DNA of 64,000 nucleotides from Lysobacterales bacterium (GCA_014946745.1 JADCRD010000001.1:868001-932000), one strand, 5' to 3'. Counted from the first letter of the stretch, positions 7,451-16,532 are shown. A program made the numbers and translations. The notes: generated by a model not told the origin, from the sequence alone.

Positions 7451-9442
7451 ATGGATTCTCTGCGCTGGAACGAGCTGCTCGACTGGATCGCCGCCCACCC
7501 GCTGGCGGCGGGGCTGGTGATTTTCCTGATCGCCTTCTGCGATGCACTGCTGATCATCGGCGTGGTGGTGCCCGCCGCACCGTTGCTGTTCGCGGTCGGC
7601 ACCCTGGTCGGTCTGGGCCACATCGACGGTGTCTACGCGGTGGCCTGCGCCGCGCTCGGCGCCTTCTGCGGCGACGGCGTCAGCTACGTGGCCGGCCGCC
7701 GCTACGGCGATTCGCTGAAGAGCCGCTGGCCCTTCGCCCAGCATCCCGAGTGGCTGGCGCGCGGCGACGCGTCGTTCCGCCGCCACGGCATGAAGAGCCT
7801 GGTGATCGGCCGCTTCGTCGGCGCCATCCGGCCCTTCATTCCCGCCATCGCCGGCATGCTCGCGATGCCGGCCCAGCGCTACGTGTTTGCGACGGCGGTG
7901 GCAGCCCTGCTGTGGGCCCTGGCTTTCCTGCTGCCGGGCTGGCTGTTCGGCGCTTCGCTGGATCTGGTCGCCGCGGTGGCGGGCCGGCTGGCGATCGTCA
8001 TCGCCCTGGTGCTGGTGCTGGTGGCCGCCCTGTGGGCCAGCGTGTTCTACCTGTGGCGCTGGCTGGTGCCGCATGCGGAAGGGCTGCTCGCCGGCGCGCT
8101 CGACTGGTCGCACCGGCATCCGGTGCTGGGCCGCTACTCCGAGGCCCTGATCGATCCGCGCCGTCGCGAGTCGCCTTCACTGCTGGTGTTCGCGCTGGGA
8201 CTGGTGGCTGCGGTCTGGGGCTTTTTCCAGCTGCTGTTCTCTGTCGATGGCGGCGACGCGCCTTCGCGGCTGGACACCCACGTCAACCAGCTGATGTTCG
8301 GCTTGCGCCATCCCTTGGCCGACCCGCTGATGGGCGGGCTGTCCACCTTGGGCGATCCCCTGCTTCTGATCGCACCGGTGCTGCTGGTGTTCGCCTGGCT
8401 GTGGTGGCGACGCCAGCGCGTCGCCGCCTGGCACTGGCTGGTGGCGCCGCTCGCGGCCGCACTGATCAGCCTGCTGCTGGGCTGGCTGATCGAGCTGCCG
8501 GCGCCGCCGACCGCGGATGGCGTCAGCGGACATGGCTTTCCCTCCCTGCCGATCACGCTCGCCGTCAGCGTCTATGGCTTCTTCGCGGTGCTGGTCGCGC
8601 GCGAGCTGCCGGGGCGCACCCGCGTCTGGCCCTATGTGGTGGCGGCTCTGGTGGTGGGTCTCAGCGGCTTCGCCCACCTTTACCTTGGCACGCACTGGCT
8701 GTCGGAAGTGCTGGCGGGGGCCTCGTTGGGTCTGCTCTGGACGACCGCACTGGGCATCGCCTATCGCCGCCGCACGGCGCGCGCGTTCTGGATGAAGCCG
8801 GTGGCGGCGCTGTTCTTCGGAGCGGCCCTGCTGTCGGTGCTGCTGCTGGTGGGCGAACGTTCGTCCACCCAGCTCGCGCGTCTTGAGCGTCCAATCGAGC
8901 GCGAGGACGTGCTGGCGCAGCGCTGGCTCGACGCCGACCCCGCGCTGCGCCTGCCCGAGCGCCGCAACGAGCTGCGCGATCGCGATGCCTGGCCCCTCAA
9001 CGTGCAGTACGCCGGCGAGCCTGCGCAGCTGCAGGCGCTGCTCGAGGCACGCGGCTGGCAGCGGATCGAACCCGGCGACTGGCGCGGCCTGCTGCGCATG
9101 CTCGACGACAAGGCCGACGCGCGACAGCTGCCGATCATGCCAACCACCCACCTGGGGCGTCCGGAGACGCTGCTGATGGAGAAGCCCGGCGGCGTCGACG
9201 GCGATCGCGTGGTGCTGCGGCTGTGGGCCGCCCCCTATCGACTGCTGCCGCCGGGCCAGCCGCTGTGGCTGGGCACCGTGCACACCTTGCGCTACTCGAC
9301 CCGCGGTGAGGGCTTCGTCCGCTACTGGGCGGCGCAGCCGGAGGTCGATCCTGCGCTGGCCGTATTGCGGGCCGACGCGCAGGCCTGGGCGCTCGATCAA
9401 GCCACTGCGCCACGGCTGCGTTTGCGCGCATCCGCCCCCTGA
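7451..9442 (+). CDS. DedA - PAP2 - LssY-C three-domain membrane protein
   Basis: A 663-residue polytopic inner-membrane protein. Residues about 1-205 are a DedA/VTT domain (RFVGAIRPFIPAIAGM is the conserved re-entrant motif), a family linked to undecaprenyl-phosphate or phospholipid flipping. About 230-450 form a PAP2-like segment with five to six helices. About 470-660 is a soluble LssY-type C-terminal domain (LNVQYAGEPAQLQALLEARG). This architecture recurs in proteobacteria. In the PAP2 part the usual PSGH is read as PSLP and the S-R-x6-H-x3-D motif as AHLYLGTHWLSE, so lipid phosphatase activity is doubtful. The gene ends 28 bp before a perfect 28-bp palindrome. Confidence 0.9.
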   Translation: MDSLRWNELLDWIAAHPLAAGLVIFLIAFCDALLIIGVVVPAAPLLFAVGTLVGLGHIDGVYAVACAALGAFCGDGVSYVAGRRYGDSLKSRWPFAQHPEWLARGDASFRRHGMKSLVIGRFVGAIRPFIPAIAGMLAMPAQRYVFATAVAALLWALAFLLPGWLFGASLDLVAAVAGRLAIVIALVLVLVAALWASVFYLWRWLVPHAEGLLAGALDWSHRHPVLGRYSEALIDPRRRESPSLLVFALGLVAAVWGFFQLLFSVDGGDAPSRLDTHVNQLMFGLRHPLADPLMGGLSTLGDPLLLIAPVLLVFAWLWWRRQRVAAWHWLVAPLAAALISLLLGWLIELPAPPTADGVSGHGFPSLPITLAVSVYGFFAVLVARELPGRTRVWPYVVAALVVGLSGFAHLYLGTHWLSEVLAGASLGLLWTTALGIAYRRRTARAFWMKPVAALFFGAALLSVLLLVGERSSTQLARLERPIEREDVLAQRWLDADPALRLPERRNELRDRDAWPLNVQYAGEPAQLQALLEARGWQRIEPGDWRGLLRMLDDKADARQLPIMPTTHLGRPETLLMEKPGGVDGDRVVLRLWAAPYRLLPPGQPLWLGTVHTLRYSTRGEGFVRYWAAQPEVDPALAVLRADAQAWALDQATAPRLRLRASAP

Positions 9443-9469
9443 GTCGCGCTGGCCTCGTGGCCGTGGCGA

Positions 9470-9497
9470 GCTGGGCGGCGCCGCGGCGCCGCCCAGC
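9470..9497. terminator. Perfect GC palindrome between convergent genes
   Basis: A 28-bp perfect inverted repeat (half-site GCTGGGCGGCGCCG) lies between the convergent ends of the DedA-PAP2 gene and the small secreted-protein gene. The position and symmetry suggest a bidirectional transcription stop, but there is no T run on either side, so an intrinsic terminator is not proven. Confidence 0.55.
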
Positions 9498-9504
9498 GGG
9501 GCAT

Positions 9505-9816
9505 TCAGCTGGATTCGAAGCCGTCCGCGTAGACGCCGATGTTTTGCCGCAAGACCAGCTGCTGACTGATCTGCGAGCCGCCCTGGCCGTCGGTGACCAC
9601 CAGCGGTGACAGCCGAACGATCGTCCAGCCGGCCTGCGCAAGCTGCGGCAGCGTGGCGCGGCCGGCGCGTGGACAGTTGAAGGCGGTGTCATTGGTCGGC
9701 GGCGTGCTGGCGTTGAAAGCCTGGGCATCGCTGTAGCAGATCTCCGCTGATGCCGGGTGCATCAGGCCCCACAGCGCGAGGGCGCCGGCCCATCGCGCAA
9801 GCGCGCCAGGGCTCAT
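9505..9816 (-). CDS. Small secreted protein with C-terminal GFE tail
   Basis: A 103-residue exported protein with a signal peptide (MSPGALARWAGALALWGLMHPASA). The mature part starts EICYSDAQAFNASTPPTND and contains two Cys that could pair, then LPQLAQAGWTIVRLSPLVV. The last residues are VYADGFESS, the F/Y-A-D/N-G-F-E tail also seen at the end of the pectinesterase-like protein of this window. The start codon overlaps the upstream paralogue stop as ATGA at 9813-9816, so translation is probably coupled. The two proteins share E-I-C-Y, a P-P-T-N-x-T-x-F-x-C-P block and LPQLA-x-x-GW. Function unknown. Confidence 0.75.
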   Translation of the reverse strand: MSPGALARWAGALALWGLMHPASAEICYSDAQAFNASTPPTNDTAFNCPRAGRATLPQLAQAGWTIVRLSPLVVTDGQGGSQISQQLVLRQNIGVYADGFESS

Positions 9817-10079
9817 GGCTTCTGGATCAGCAGCTGCACGGCCTGGGTGGTGCTCGTGTACATCACCGGTGTCATCTGCACCACGCTCCAGCCCTGCGCT
9901 GCCAGCTGCGGCAAGGTCTGCTGACCGAGCGTCGGGCAGCTGAAGACGGTGCTGTTGGTCGGCGGCGACACCGTGCCCGAGGGCACGATTGCGCCGTAGC
10001 AGATTTCCGCCTGTCCAGCTTCAGCACTGCTGGTGGCGAGGGCGGCGAGCAGCAGTACAGGGGTGAAGCGCTTGAGCAT
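9813..10079 (-). CDS. Small secreted protein, paralogue of its downstream neighbour
   Basis: An 88-residue exported protein starting MLKRFTPVLLLAALATSSAEA, a standard signal peptide. The mature sequence EICYGAIVPSGTVSPPTNST parallels the neighbour encoded at 9505-9816, with the same two Cys and the LPQLAAQGWSVVQMTP block. It ends ...VQLLIQKP and lacks the GFE tail. The start at 10079 is chosen over an in-frame ATG 51 bp upstream because it begins the signal peptide and is preceded by GAAAGGAATTC. It is the first gene of a two-gene unit with a 4-bp stop/start overlap. Role unknown. Confidence 0.72.
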   Translation of the reverse strand: MLKRFTPVLLLAALATSSAEAGQAEICYGAIVPSGTVSPPTNSTVFSCPTLGQQTLPQLAAQGWSVVQMTPVMYTSTTQAVQLLIQKP

Positions 10080-10503
10080 GATGAATTCCTTTCGAGTGAC
10101 ACACCGACGCGCCGGCCCCTGTTCCGGCACGCGAGGGAAGGTAGGTAGAAGCGGTGCGTCGCGCCGGCGTGAGGCTTGCCCGACGCACCGCCCCGGGATT
10201 GTCGCCTATCCCGTGGCCACGCACCGGCCTGCCGACCGCGACTCGTGCGTCCGAACGACGCGGCGCCGCCCAGCCGCACAGCGTTCACAGGCGGCGGCCG
10301 CGGCACGCGCTTGGTCGCCGCGCTGGAAGCCTGGGCTGTGGCCGGGCAGCTCGAAGGCGACATGTGCCTTTGCGCGCCGGCGCCTTGATCGCGAGAGGTG
10401 AATGCCTCTGCGTACTGCGGCGGAGCGCGAGCGGAATTGGGGGCGGCCGAGCACGTTGAGCCTCGACGTCGCCGATGCGCACCCGCGGGCGGCATCCGGC
10501 GTG
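10080..10503. other. 424-bp gap without a supported gene
   Basis: This lies upstream of the secreted paralogue pair and downstream of the glxA-like gene, both on the minus strand. Open frames here are short, Arg/Pro-rich and typical of random high-GC frames. The promoter of the pair should lie near 10085-10180, but I see no convincing -35/-10 pair. No repeat of the window's families is present. Confidence 0.5.
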
Positions 10504-11616
10504 TCAATGCCGACGCAGTCGATAGCGCTCGCGATAGTCGGACGGTGTCATCGAGGTGGCGCGCTTGAACAGTCGGCGGAAGCTCGAGGTGTCGCGATAG
10601 CCGCAGCGCTCTACGATCTCATCCAGGCTGAGCAGAGAGGTTTCGAGCAGGGCCTTGGCGCGCTCGACCCGCAGGCGCTGAAGGTGCGCCAGCGGCGACT
10701 CGCCGTAGTGCTGCTGGAAGTGGCGCAGCAGACTGCGCTCGCTGGTGTTGAGTCGCGCCGCGATCTCGGTGACGCCCCATCGGGACTGCACCGCTTCCTG
10801 CAGCAGCTTGTCTGTGCGTTCGCCCAGGCTGGAGCGCGGGCGCTCGATCAGGGCCTCGCTGATGTAGGGCGCCTGGCTCTGCCGCTCCGGATCCTGCAGG
10901 CGCAGCCGCGCCGTGAGCTGGGCCAGGGCTTCGCCGCCATGTTTCGCCACCAGGCGCAGCAGCAGGTCCGACACGGCGCTGCCGGCGCCCGCGGTGGTCA
11001 CGCCCGGCGCCTCCACCAGCAGCGCGTCGGCGTCCAGACGCACATCTGGGTAGCGGTGGCGGAAGGCCGCGCCCAGCCACCAGCTGGTCGTCGCTCGCTG
11101 ACCCTCCAGCACGCCCGCCTCCGCCAGCAAAAAGGTGCCGCAGCAGGCTGAGGCCAAAGGCACCCCGCGCGCATGCAGCCGCCGCAGACAATCGATCTCG
11201 GCACTGAGCTCCGCGCGGCGCGAGAACAGTTCACCCGGGCTGCCATGCATCAGGCCGGGCACGAGCAGCAGATCGAGGTCGGCCGCGTCAGCGGCCTCCA
11301 TCGGCGTCAGCGTCGTGCCGTCGGCGGTTCGCACCGGGTGAGGCTCGGCTGCGCCGACCAGCGTGGCTTCGAAGCGGAGCAGCCCGGGCATCTGCAGCTC
11401 GGCAACGCGCTGGGCGATCAGCAGGGTGTCGACCACGCTGCCGTAAGTCGAGAGCATCATGCCGTCGACGGCGAGTACGCCTATTCGCAGACGTCGCTGC
11501 GCCTGAGGGCGCTGCAGGGCCGATGGCGCGTCGAGCTGCACCGTGGTGCCCGTGCCGGTGGACGTGCGGCTACGGCCGGAACGCGCCTCAGGGCTGGATG
11601 AGGATCGAGCTGGCAT
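10504..11616 (-). CDS. GlxA-family AraC-type transcriptional regulator
   Basis: A 370-residue regulator with an N-terminal DJ-1/PfpI (class-I amidotransferase-like) ligand domain and a C-terminal AraC double helix-turn-helix. The first (about 40-225) includes RIGVLAVDGMMLSTYG, LLLVPGLMH and ACCGTFLLAEAGVL, where Cys occupies the nucleophile-elbow position. The second (about 280-370) includes WGVTEIAARLNTSERSLLRH and LDEIVERCGYRDTSSFRRLF. GlxA-type regulators usually sense small metabolites and act on nearby genes; the target is not evident here. The ATG at 11616 overlaps the upstream gene by 29 bp. The open frame extends to 11691 with atypical composition, so the exact start is uncertain. Confidence 0.88.
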   Translation of the reverse strand: MPARSSSSPEARSGRSRTSTGTGTTVQLDAPSALQRPQAQRRLRIGVLAVDGMMLSTYGSVVDTLLIAQRVAELQMPGLLRFEATLVGAAEPHPVRTADGTTLTPMEAADAADLDLLLVPGLMHGSPGELFSRRAELSAEIDCLRRLHARGVPLASACCGTFLLAEAGVLEGQRATTSWWLGAAFRHRYPDVRLDADALLVEAPGVTTAGAGSAVSDLLLRLVAKHGGEALAQLTARLRLQDPERQSQAPYISEALIERPRSSLGERTDKLLQEAVQSRWGVTEIAARLNTSERSLLRHFQQHYGESPLAHLQRLRVERAKALLETSLLSLDEIVERCGYRDTSSFRRLFKRATSMTPSDYRERYRLRRH

Positions 11617-12013
11617 GGCTGTCCAGTGCGGCGATAAGGGCGGCCGGGAGCTGCAGCGTGTTCGCCCGGGCAGGCTCACCGCAAGCGGCAATGGCGACTT
11701 CGCCGGCGTGGTGATTCGGCAAGGGCGTGACCGAAGGCGCGATCAGCTTGTGGTCGCCGGCCACGTCTCGCGTCAGCAGCCACAAGCCGGGCGGCAGCTC
11801 AACGCGCGGTCCGCAGTTCTCGAACGTGAGAAGAGTCACCGCGCCGTCATCATCCAACAGCTGCCAGCGCTGGGTGCGGGTGTGCAAGGTCGCGCCATAG
11901 CTGCCGTCGAGGAATACCTCCTCGGCGCTTCGTGGCTTCGCGGCTGCCGCGAACGAGGCGGACAGCCCCAGCGTCGCGGCCAAAGCGAGGAAAGCGGTGA
12001 GTGCGGGGTGCAT
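11588..12013 (-). CDS. Small exported protein of unknown function
   Basis: A 141-residue exported protein with a clear signal peptide (MHPALTAFLALAATLGLSASFAAA) and a mature part of about 117 residues. That part includes SAEEVFLDGSYGATLHTRTQ, LLTFENCGPRVELPPGLWLL and a second Cys in AIAACGEPARA, so one disulfide is possible. The start at 12013 has a strong GGAGGAGA ribosome site upstream. The 3' end overlaps the start of the GlxA-like regulator gene on the same strand, suggesting co-transcription. No family is recognised. Confidence 0.75.
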   Translation of the reverse strand: MHPALTAFLALAATLGLSASFAAAAKPRSAEEVFLDGSYGATLHTRTQRWQLLDDDGAVTLLTFENCGPRVELPPGLWLLTRDVAGDHKLIAPSVTPLPNHHAGEVAIAACGEPARANTLQLPAALIAALDSHASSILIQP

Positions 12014-12254
12014 GGCGGGTCTCCTCCGGTCGGGGTGGACACAGCCTGCGCTGGAAGTTGCGGCGGCTACAGTGGCGGATCCGACGCCGAGCGAGCCGAA
12101 TGCGCCAGCGTTGCGGGCGTCAGCCAGTCGTCTGCGCGCGTGTTTCGTTCGGATCGAGTGACTGAGACTTCGTTTTGCGGCGAACCGCCCGCCCGGCTGG
12201 GCAGCCGCCCGCACGCAGGCGCGCGGCGGCACAAATCCGCACCGCCCAAACGGC

Positions 12255-12281
12255 AAACGCCCCCGGCATGCGGGGGCGTTT
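12255..12281 (-). terminator. Hairpin downstream of yebC
   Basis: An 11-bp perfect stem (AAACGCCCCCG / CGGGGGCGTTT) with a 5-base loop, 22 bp past the yebC stop codon. On the minus strand the stem is followed by GCCGTTTGG rather than a full T run; a factor-independent stop is plausible. The rest of 12014-12302 shows no gene. Confidence 0.7.
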
Positions 12282-12302
12282 CACGTCAGCTCTGCGTGCG
12301 GG

Positions 12303-13034
12303 TCAATCCTCGACCGGCTCCGGCGGCAGGTCGGCGTTGTGGTAGACCTCCTGCACGTCATCGAGGCCTTCCAGACGGTCGAGCATGTCGAGCAGGTCCT
12401 CCAGCGCCTCGCCCTCGACCTTCACGCGATTGGCCGGCGCCATCACGATGTCGGCGCTCTCGGGCTTCAGGCCAGCGGCCTCGATGGACTTCTTCACCGC
12501 CTCGAAGTCGGTCGGCGCGCAGATCACCGTGCTGCGGCCATCGGCGCTGGCGACGTCCTCGGCGCCGGCCTCCAGCGCCAGCTCCATCAGGCGGTCTTCG
12601 GCGGCGCTGTCCGGCGTCGCCAGCACGATCTCGCCGCGGCGGCTGAACTGGAAGGCCACCGAGCCGCTGGTGCCGAGATTGCCGCCGTGCTTTGAGAGTG
12701 CGTGGCGCACATCAGCCACGGTGCGCACACTGTTGTCGGTCATGGTGTCGATGATCACGGCGACGCCGCCGGGGCCGTAGCCCTCGTAGCGGATCTCCTC
12801 CATGTTGTCGGCGCCGTCAGCACCCGAGCCGCGCTTCACGGCGCGCTCGATGGTGTCCTTGCTCATGTTGGCGGCCAGCGCCTTGTCGATGCCCATGCGC
12901 AGGCGCGCATTCGCGGCCGGGTCGGCGCCGCCGCGAGCAGCGATGGTGATTTCGCGGATGAGCTTGGTGAAGACCTTGGCGCGACGCGCGTCTTCCGCGT
13001 TCTTGCGGCCTTCGATGCTGGGGCCTCGACCCAT
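12303..13034 (-). CDS. yebC: YebC/PmpR family protein
   Basis: A 243-residue member of the YebC/PmpR/TACO1 family. The start MGRGPSIEGRKNAEDARRAK, the segment GGADPAANARLRMGIDKALA, the VKRGSGADGADNMEEIRYEG block and the G-P-G-G-V-A-V-I-I-D motif are diagnostic. Such proteins were described as transcription regulators, and some members associate with ribosomes to relieve stalling; the sequence does not tell which applies here. The usual neighbour ruvC is absent. Length is normal for the family. A terminator-like hairpin follows. Confidence 0.96.
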   Translation of the reverse strand: MGRGPSIEGRKNAEDARRAKVFTKLIREITIAARGGADPAANARLRMGIDKALAANMSKDTIERAVKRGSGADGADNMEEIRYEGYGPGGVAVIIDTMTDNSVRTVADVRHALSKHGGNLGTSGSVAFQFSRRGEIVLATPDSAAEDRLMELALEAGAEDVASADGRSTVICAPTDFEAVKKSIEAAGLKPESADIVMAPANRVKVEGEALEDLLDMLDRLEGLDDVQEVYHNADLPPEPVED

Positions 13035-13167
13035 GGCGGTTTCCTCGGCGGGGTGATGAAAGCCGGAAAGCTTGCCAGATCAAGGGGCCATGCGCAGCCG
13101 GGGCCTGTACGAGCGGGGCATCGGGCGGGCCATCGTGGCCTGCCCGATGCCGAACCGCAGGTCTCGA

Positions 13168-14424
13168 TCAGCGGAAGGCAGCGACCGTGGGGCCGCGGGT
13201 CTTCCAGACGCGGGTGTTGTCGTTGCGGGTCGCGGTGCCGATCGGCACGCCGCCCACGGTGAAGCTCGGTGACGAGAAAAAGCCGATGCGGGTGCAGGTC
13301 GAGCAGGGGCCGTTGTTCACCGCCATCACCGTGCGACGGTTCTGGCTGGTGATCACAAAGCCATGGCCAAAGGCATAGGGCGTCAGCGTGGGATCGTTGT
13401 CGTGGCGGGCGCCGACCACGTGTGCGGCTTCATGCACGAAGGTGAAGTTGCCCGACAGGCAGGAGGGATTCATCACGAAGTAGGCGTTGGCACTGCTGGT
13501 GGCGATACCGGCAGCCTGACCGCACAGCCCCGCGCTCACCGGCGCGACATAGGCGACCATGTCTGCGGTGTTGGTGTTGCGCTGGGTGCCGATGGTGTCG
13601 TAGAAGCCGTCGGACAGATTGGTCAGTCGGCTCAGCATCGTCGAGTAGCTGGTGCTCTCGGCCTGGGTGAAGTTCTGGATGGCGCCGGCCTGCTGAAGGA
13701 CGATCTCCGTGCCGGTCGCCGCAAGGGCCCGGTTGGATTCGGCGAAGGCCAGGTCGATCGCCGCCTGCGGGTTGGAGACTGCGGCACGTGCGGCCGGGCC
13801 GAAGGCGACCAGCACGCGGATGGTCGAAATCGCCTTGGGCGCCGCCAGCGGCGAACCCGAGCGGAAGTCCACCGGCTGCGACTTCGACACCATTTCCTTG
13901 TAGGCCTCTTCGTGCTCATCCGGCGGGAAGGCCTGCTGGTCGACCTCGATCAGCGCATGCGCGCCCTTGTCGACGGGCTGCAGACGATAAAGCGCACCGG
14001 CGACGCGGATCGTGCCCCACAGCTCCTCGCCAGAGCGCACCAGGATGGCCTCGTCGAGAAGATGGTCGATAGCCTGGAGCTTCCCATTGCTGGGGCTGGG
14101 CTTCTTCATCTCGATGCTGCCGATCCACACTTCGTTGCCGCTTTCCATCTGCTCATACGCGTTCTGCTTGGCTTCGATGGCGATGCCGCCGGGCAGGGTC
14201 ATGCGCAGCGCGCCCTGGCGTGCGTGCACGGCGCGGGCGTCGGCGGCGACGAGCTCGATGCGAGCGTTGGTCGGGTCGGCTGCGACGCGCTGCAGCAGCG
14301 GGCCCGGAGCGGCGAAGGCCTCGCGGTTGGAGATCGTGGAGAACAGGTCCTGCTGAGCCTGCGCCGCCCCCGAAAAGGCGCAGGAAACAGCGAGCAAAGC
14401 AACTGCGTAACGATGGAAGTTCAT
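13168..14424 (-). CDS. Exported metzincin-type zinc metalloprotease
   Basis: A 418-residue exported protease. A signal peptide (MNFHRYAVALLAVSCAFSGAAQA) is followed by a propeptide-like region (about 25-195) and a catalytic domain beginning near TIRVLVAFGPAAR. The zinc motif HEAAHVVGARHD (His331, Glu332, His335, His341) is the HExxHxxGxxHD signature of reprolysin/metzincin peptidases, and TVMAVNNG probably provides the Met-turn. Four Cys near the active site (CGQAAG, SCLSG, PCSTC) may form disulfides. It probably degrades extracellular or periplasmic protein. AGAGGA precedes the start codon. It is divergent from the carboxylesterase gene. Secretion beyond the periplasm is not shown. Confidence 0.9.
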   Translation of the reverse strand: MNFHRYAVALLAVSCAFSGAAQAQQDLFSTISNREAFAAPGPLLQRVAADPTNARIELVAADARAVHARQGALRMTLPGGIAIEAKQNAYEQMESGNEVWIGSIEMKKPSPSNGKLQAIDHLLDEAILVRSGEELWGTIRVAGALYRLQPVDKGAHALIEVDQQAFPPDEHEEAYKEMVSKSQPVDFRSGSPLAAPKAISTIRVLVAFGPAARAAVSNPQAAIDLAFAESNRALAATGTEIVLQQAGAIQNFTQAESTSYSTMLSRLTNLSDGFYDTIGTQRNTNTADMVAYVAPVSAGLCGQAAGIATSSANAYFVMNPSCLSGNFTFVHEAAHVVGARHDNDPTLTPYAFGHGFVITSQNRRTVMAVNNGPCSTCTRIGFFSSPSFTVGGVPIGTATRNDNTRVWKTRGPTVAAFR

Positions 14425-14969
14425 CGCTGTGATTCCTCTTGAGTTAAGTGGTGAATCCCCCGTCGCGCAGCTCCGGAAACCCCCGTCTTCGGAGTTGGCG
14501 ACCCGCCGAACCTACTGCATTTTTTCGCGCGCAACATCCTGCGGCGCGGCTATCGTGTTCCGATCTGCGAACTGTTCCGTGGCATGGCACAAATTCGGCT
14601 CGGGAGTTTGCGCAAATGCATGATCTACATGAATTTCATCTCCGCATGCCTGGATGCGAAGGCCCCTGCGGGCGGTGTGTTACTTGGTATCTTTTCGGGT
14701 GTTATGTTGTTTCAAAACGCGCTCTCGGGACGTTTGATTGCGCAGGCTCGTCGCCCTTGCTGCGCTATCGGATGCCCATCCCATGGCGCGATCCGCCATG
14801 CGCTGTCCGCGTACGATGGCGGCCCCTCACGCCGATGCTTCCGGTGATCACTGACGCCATGCCCTCCGCTGTCTGGCCCTCACTGTCCGCCGCGTACGCG
14901 CTTGCTTGGTCGGCTCGGCCCTCCCTGGCCGAGCTGGCAGGGTGTTTTCCCACAGCCTGCTCTCGCCTG
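14425..14969. other. 545-bp divergent upstream region
   Basis: This gap separates the metalloprotease (minus) from the carboxylesterase (plus). The part 14510-14750 is clearly richer in A/T than its surroundings (for example TGCATTTTTTCGCG and TATGTTGTTTCAAAA) and should hold promoters for both genes. A possible 87-residue frame at 14584-14847 has no ribosome site and no recognisable family, so I do not call it. Confidence 0.5.
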
Positions 14970-16532
14970 ATGCTGGCACTGATCTGCGCGCTGTCGCCGC
15001 TGGCGGCGTCCGCTGCCGCGGCGCCGGCCCAGCTTGAGGTGGCCCTCTCGGTGGGGCGACTCACGGGCAGCCACGCGCAAGGCAGCGCCGCCTTCCTCGG
15101 CATTCCCTACGGCGAAGACACGCGTCCGCGTCGTTTCGAGCGTGCTCTGCCGAAAGCTCCCTGGGAGGGACGGTTGGAAGCGCGCGCCTTCCGCCCACGC
15201 TGCCCTCAGGTCGCGCCGGAGGGCACGGCGATTGACGGTGCCGGCATGAGCGAGGACTGCTTGAGCCTCAACCTCTGGACGCCCAGCCCTGATGCCGGCA
15301 AGCGCCCGGTGCTGGTCTACTTCCACGGCGGCGGCTATGCCAATGGCACGGTCAATGAGCGCGTCTACGACGGTGCAATGCTGGCGCGTCGCGGCGATGT
15401 GGTGGTGGTGACGGTGAATCACCGTCTGAACGGTTTCGGCTATCTCTACCTCGGCGCGCTCGACGGCGAGCGCTACGCGGACTCGGGCAACGTCGGCCAG
15501 TTCGACCTGATCCTCGCCCTGCGCTGGGTGCAGGACCATATCCACGCGTTCGGCGGTGACCCTGCAAACGTCACCGTGTTCGGCCAGTCCGGCGGCGGCG
15601 CCAAGATCGCCACCCTGATGGCCATGCCCGAGGCCAAGGGCTTGTTCCATCGCGCCTGGACCATGAGCGGCCAGCAGATCACCGGCCGCGTGCGCGCGAA
15701 CGCCGAGCAGACCGCGCGGGAGGTCATTGCCCGCATGGACATTCCGTCGCGTGCGCATGCCGAGGCTCAGCTTGATGCGCTGCGCGCGGCCTCGATGGAG
15801 GAACTGATGGCCGGCCTGCGCGGCGGCACGTGGACGCCGGTGGTCGACGGCCGCGGCCTGCCGCGCGATCCGTTTGCGCCCGATGCGCCGGCACAATCCG
15901 CGGCCATTCCGATGGTGCTCGGCAACACCCATGACGAGACCACCGGCCTGATCGGACGCGCCGACCCGGCCACGTTCGAGCTCGACTGGACGGGCGTGGC
16001 GCCAGCGCTGGTCAAGCATGTCAGCACCTTCATCGGCGAACTGGATCCGCACGACATCGTCGAACAGTACCGGCAGTGGTATCCCGACTATTCACCCTCG
16101 CAGGTGTTTTTTGCCGCGACTACCGCAGCGCGCTCGTGGAAGGGCATGGTGATCGCCAGCGAGCGCCGCGCCGAACAGGGCGCACCGACCTGGGTCTACC
16201 ACCTGCACTGGCGTTCGCCGAAGGACGGCGGACGCTATGGCGCACCCCACACCCTCGACATCCCGCTGGTGTTCGGCAATCTCGACGCTGACGATTGGAC
16301 GCGGGAGGCCCAGCCGTCGGCGCGGCCGGTGTCCGAGGCGATGATGGATGCGCTGATCGCCTTCGCCCGCGGCGGCGACCCCAAGGCCGAAGGGCGCAGC
16401 GAGTGGCCGCGCTTCGATCGCGAGCGCCGGGCGACGATGGTCTTCGACGATCACGTCCGCGTGGAGGACGATCCGCGCGGCGCCGAGCGTGCGCTGTTTG
16501 CGCCAATTCCCTACCTGCAGCCGGGCACCTGA
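14970..16532 (+). CDS. Exported type-B carboxylesterase
   Basis: A 520-residue alpha/beta-hydrolase of the carboxylesterase type B family. The signal peptide is MLALICALSPLAASAAAAPA. The oxyanion-hole motif is YFHGGGYA (about 118-125), the nucleophile is Ser207 in VFGQSGGGAK, and the family His is in the GAPHTLDIPLVFGN segment. The conserved EDCLSLNLWTP block near residue 95 is diagnostic. It should hydrolyse carboxylic esters in the periplasm or outside; the substrate is unknown. The ATG at 14970 is chosen because it begins the signal peptide, but no Shine-Dalgarno is seen; an in-frame ATG at 14859 is an alternative. Confidence 0.92.
   Translation: MLALICALSPLAASAAAAPAQLEVALSVGRLTGSHAQGSAAFLGIPYGEDTRPRRFERALPKAPWEGRLEARAFRPRCPQVAPEGTAIDGAGMSEDCLSLNLWTPSPDAGKRPVLVYFHGGGYANGTVNERVYDGAMLARRGDVVVVTVNHRLNGFGYLYLGALDGERYADSGNVGQFDLILALRWVQDHIHAFGGDPANVTVFGQSGGGAKIATLMAMPEAKGLFHRAWTMSGQQITGRVRANAEQTAREVIARMDIPSRAHAEAQLDALRAASMEELMAGLRGGTWTPVVDGRGLPRDPFAPDAPAQSAAIPMVLGNTHDETTGLIGRADPATFELDWTGVAPALVKHVSTFIGELDPHDIVEQYRQWYPDYSPSQVFFAATTAARSWKGMVIASERRAEQGAPTWVYHLHWRSPKDGGRYGAPHTLDIPLVFGNLDADDWTREAQPSARPVSEAMMDALIAFARGGDPKAEGRSEWPRFDRERRATMVFDDHVRVEDDPRGAERALFAPIPYLQPGT

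Noticed and set aside
14584-14847. 87-residue frame in the divergent gap before the carboxylesterase
   Set aside because: No ribosome site, atypical composition and overlap with the likely promoter region.
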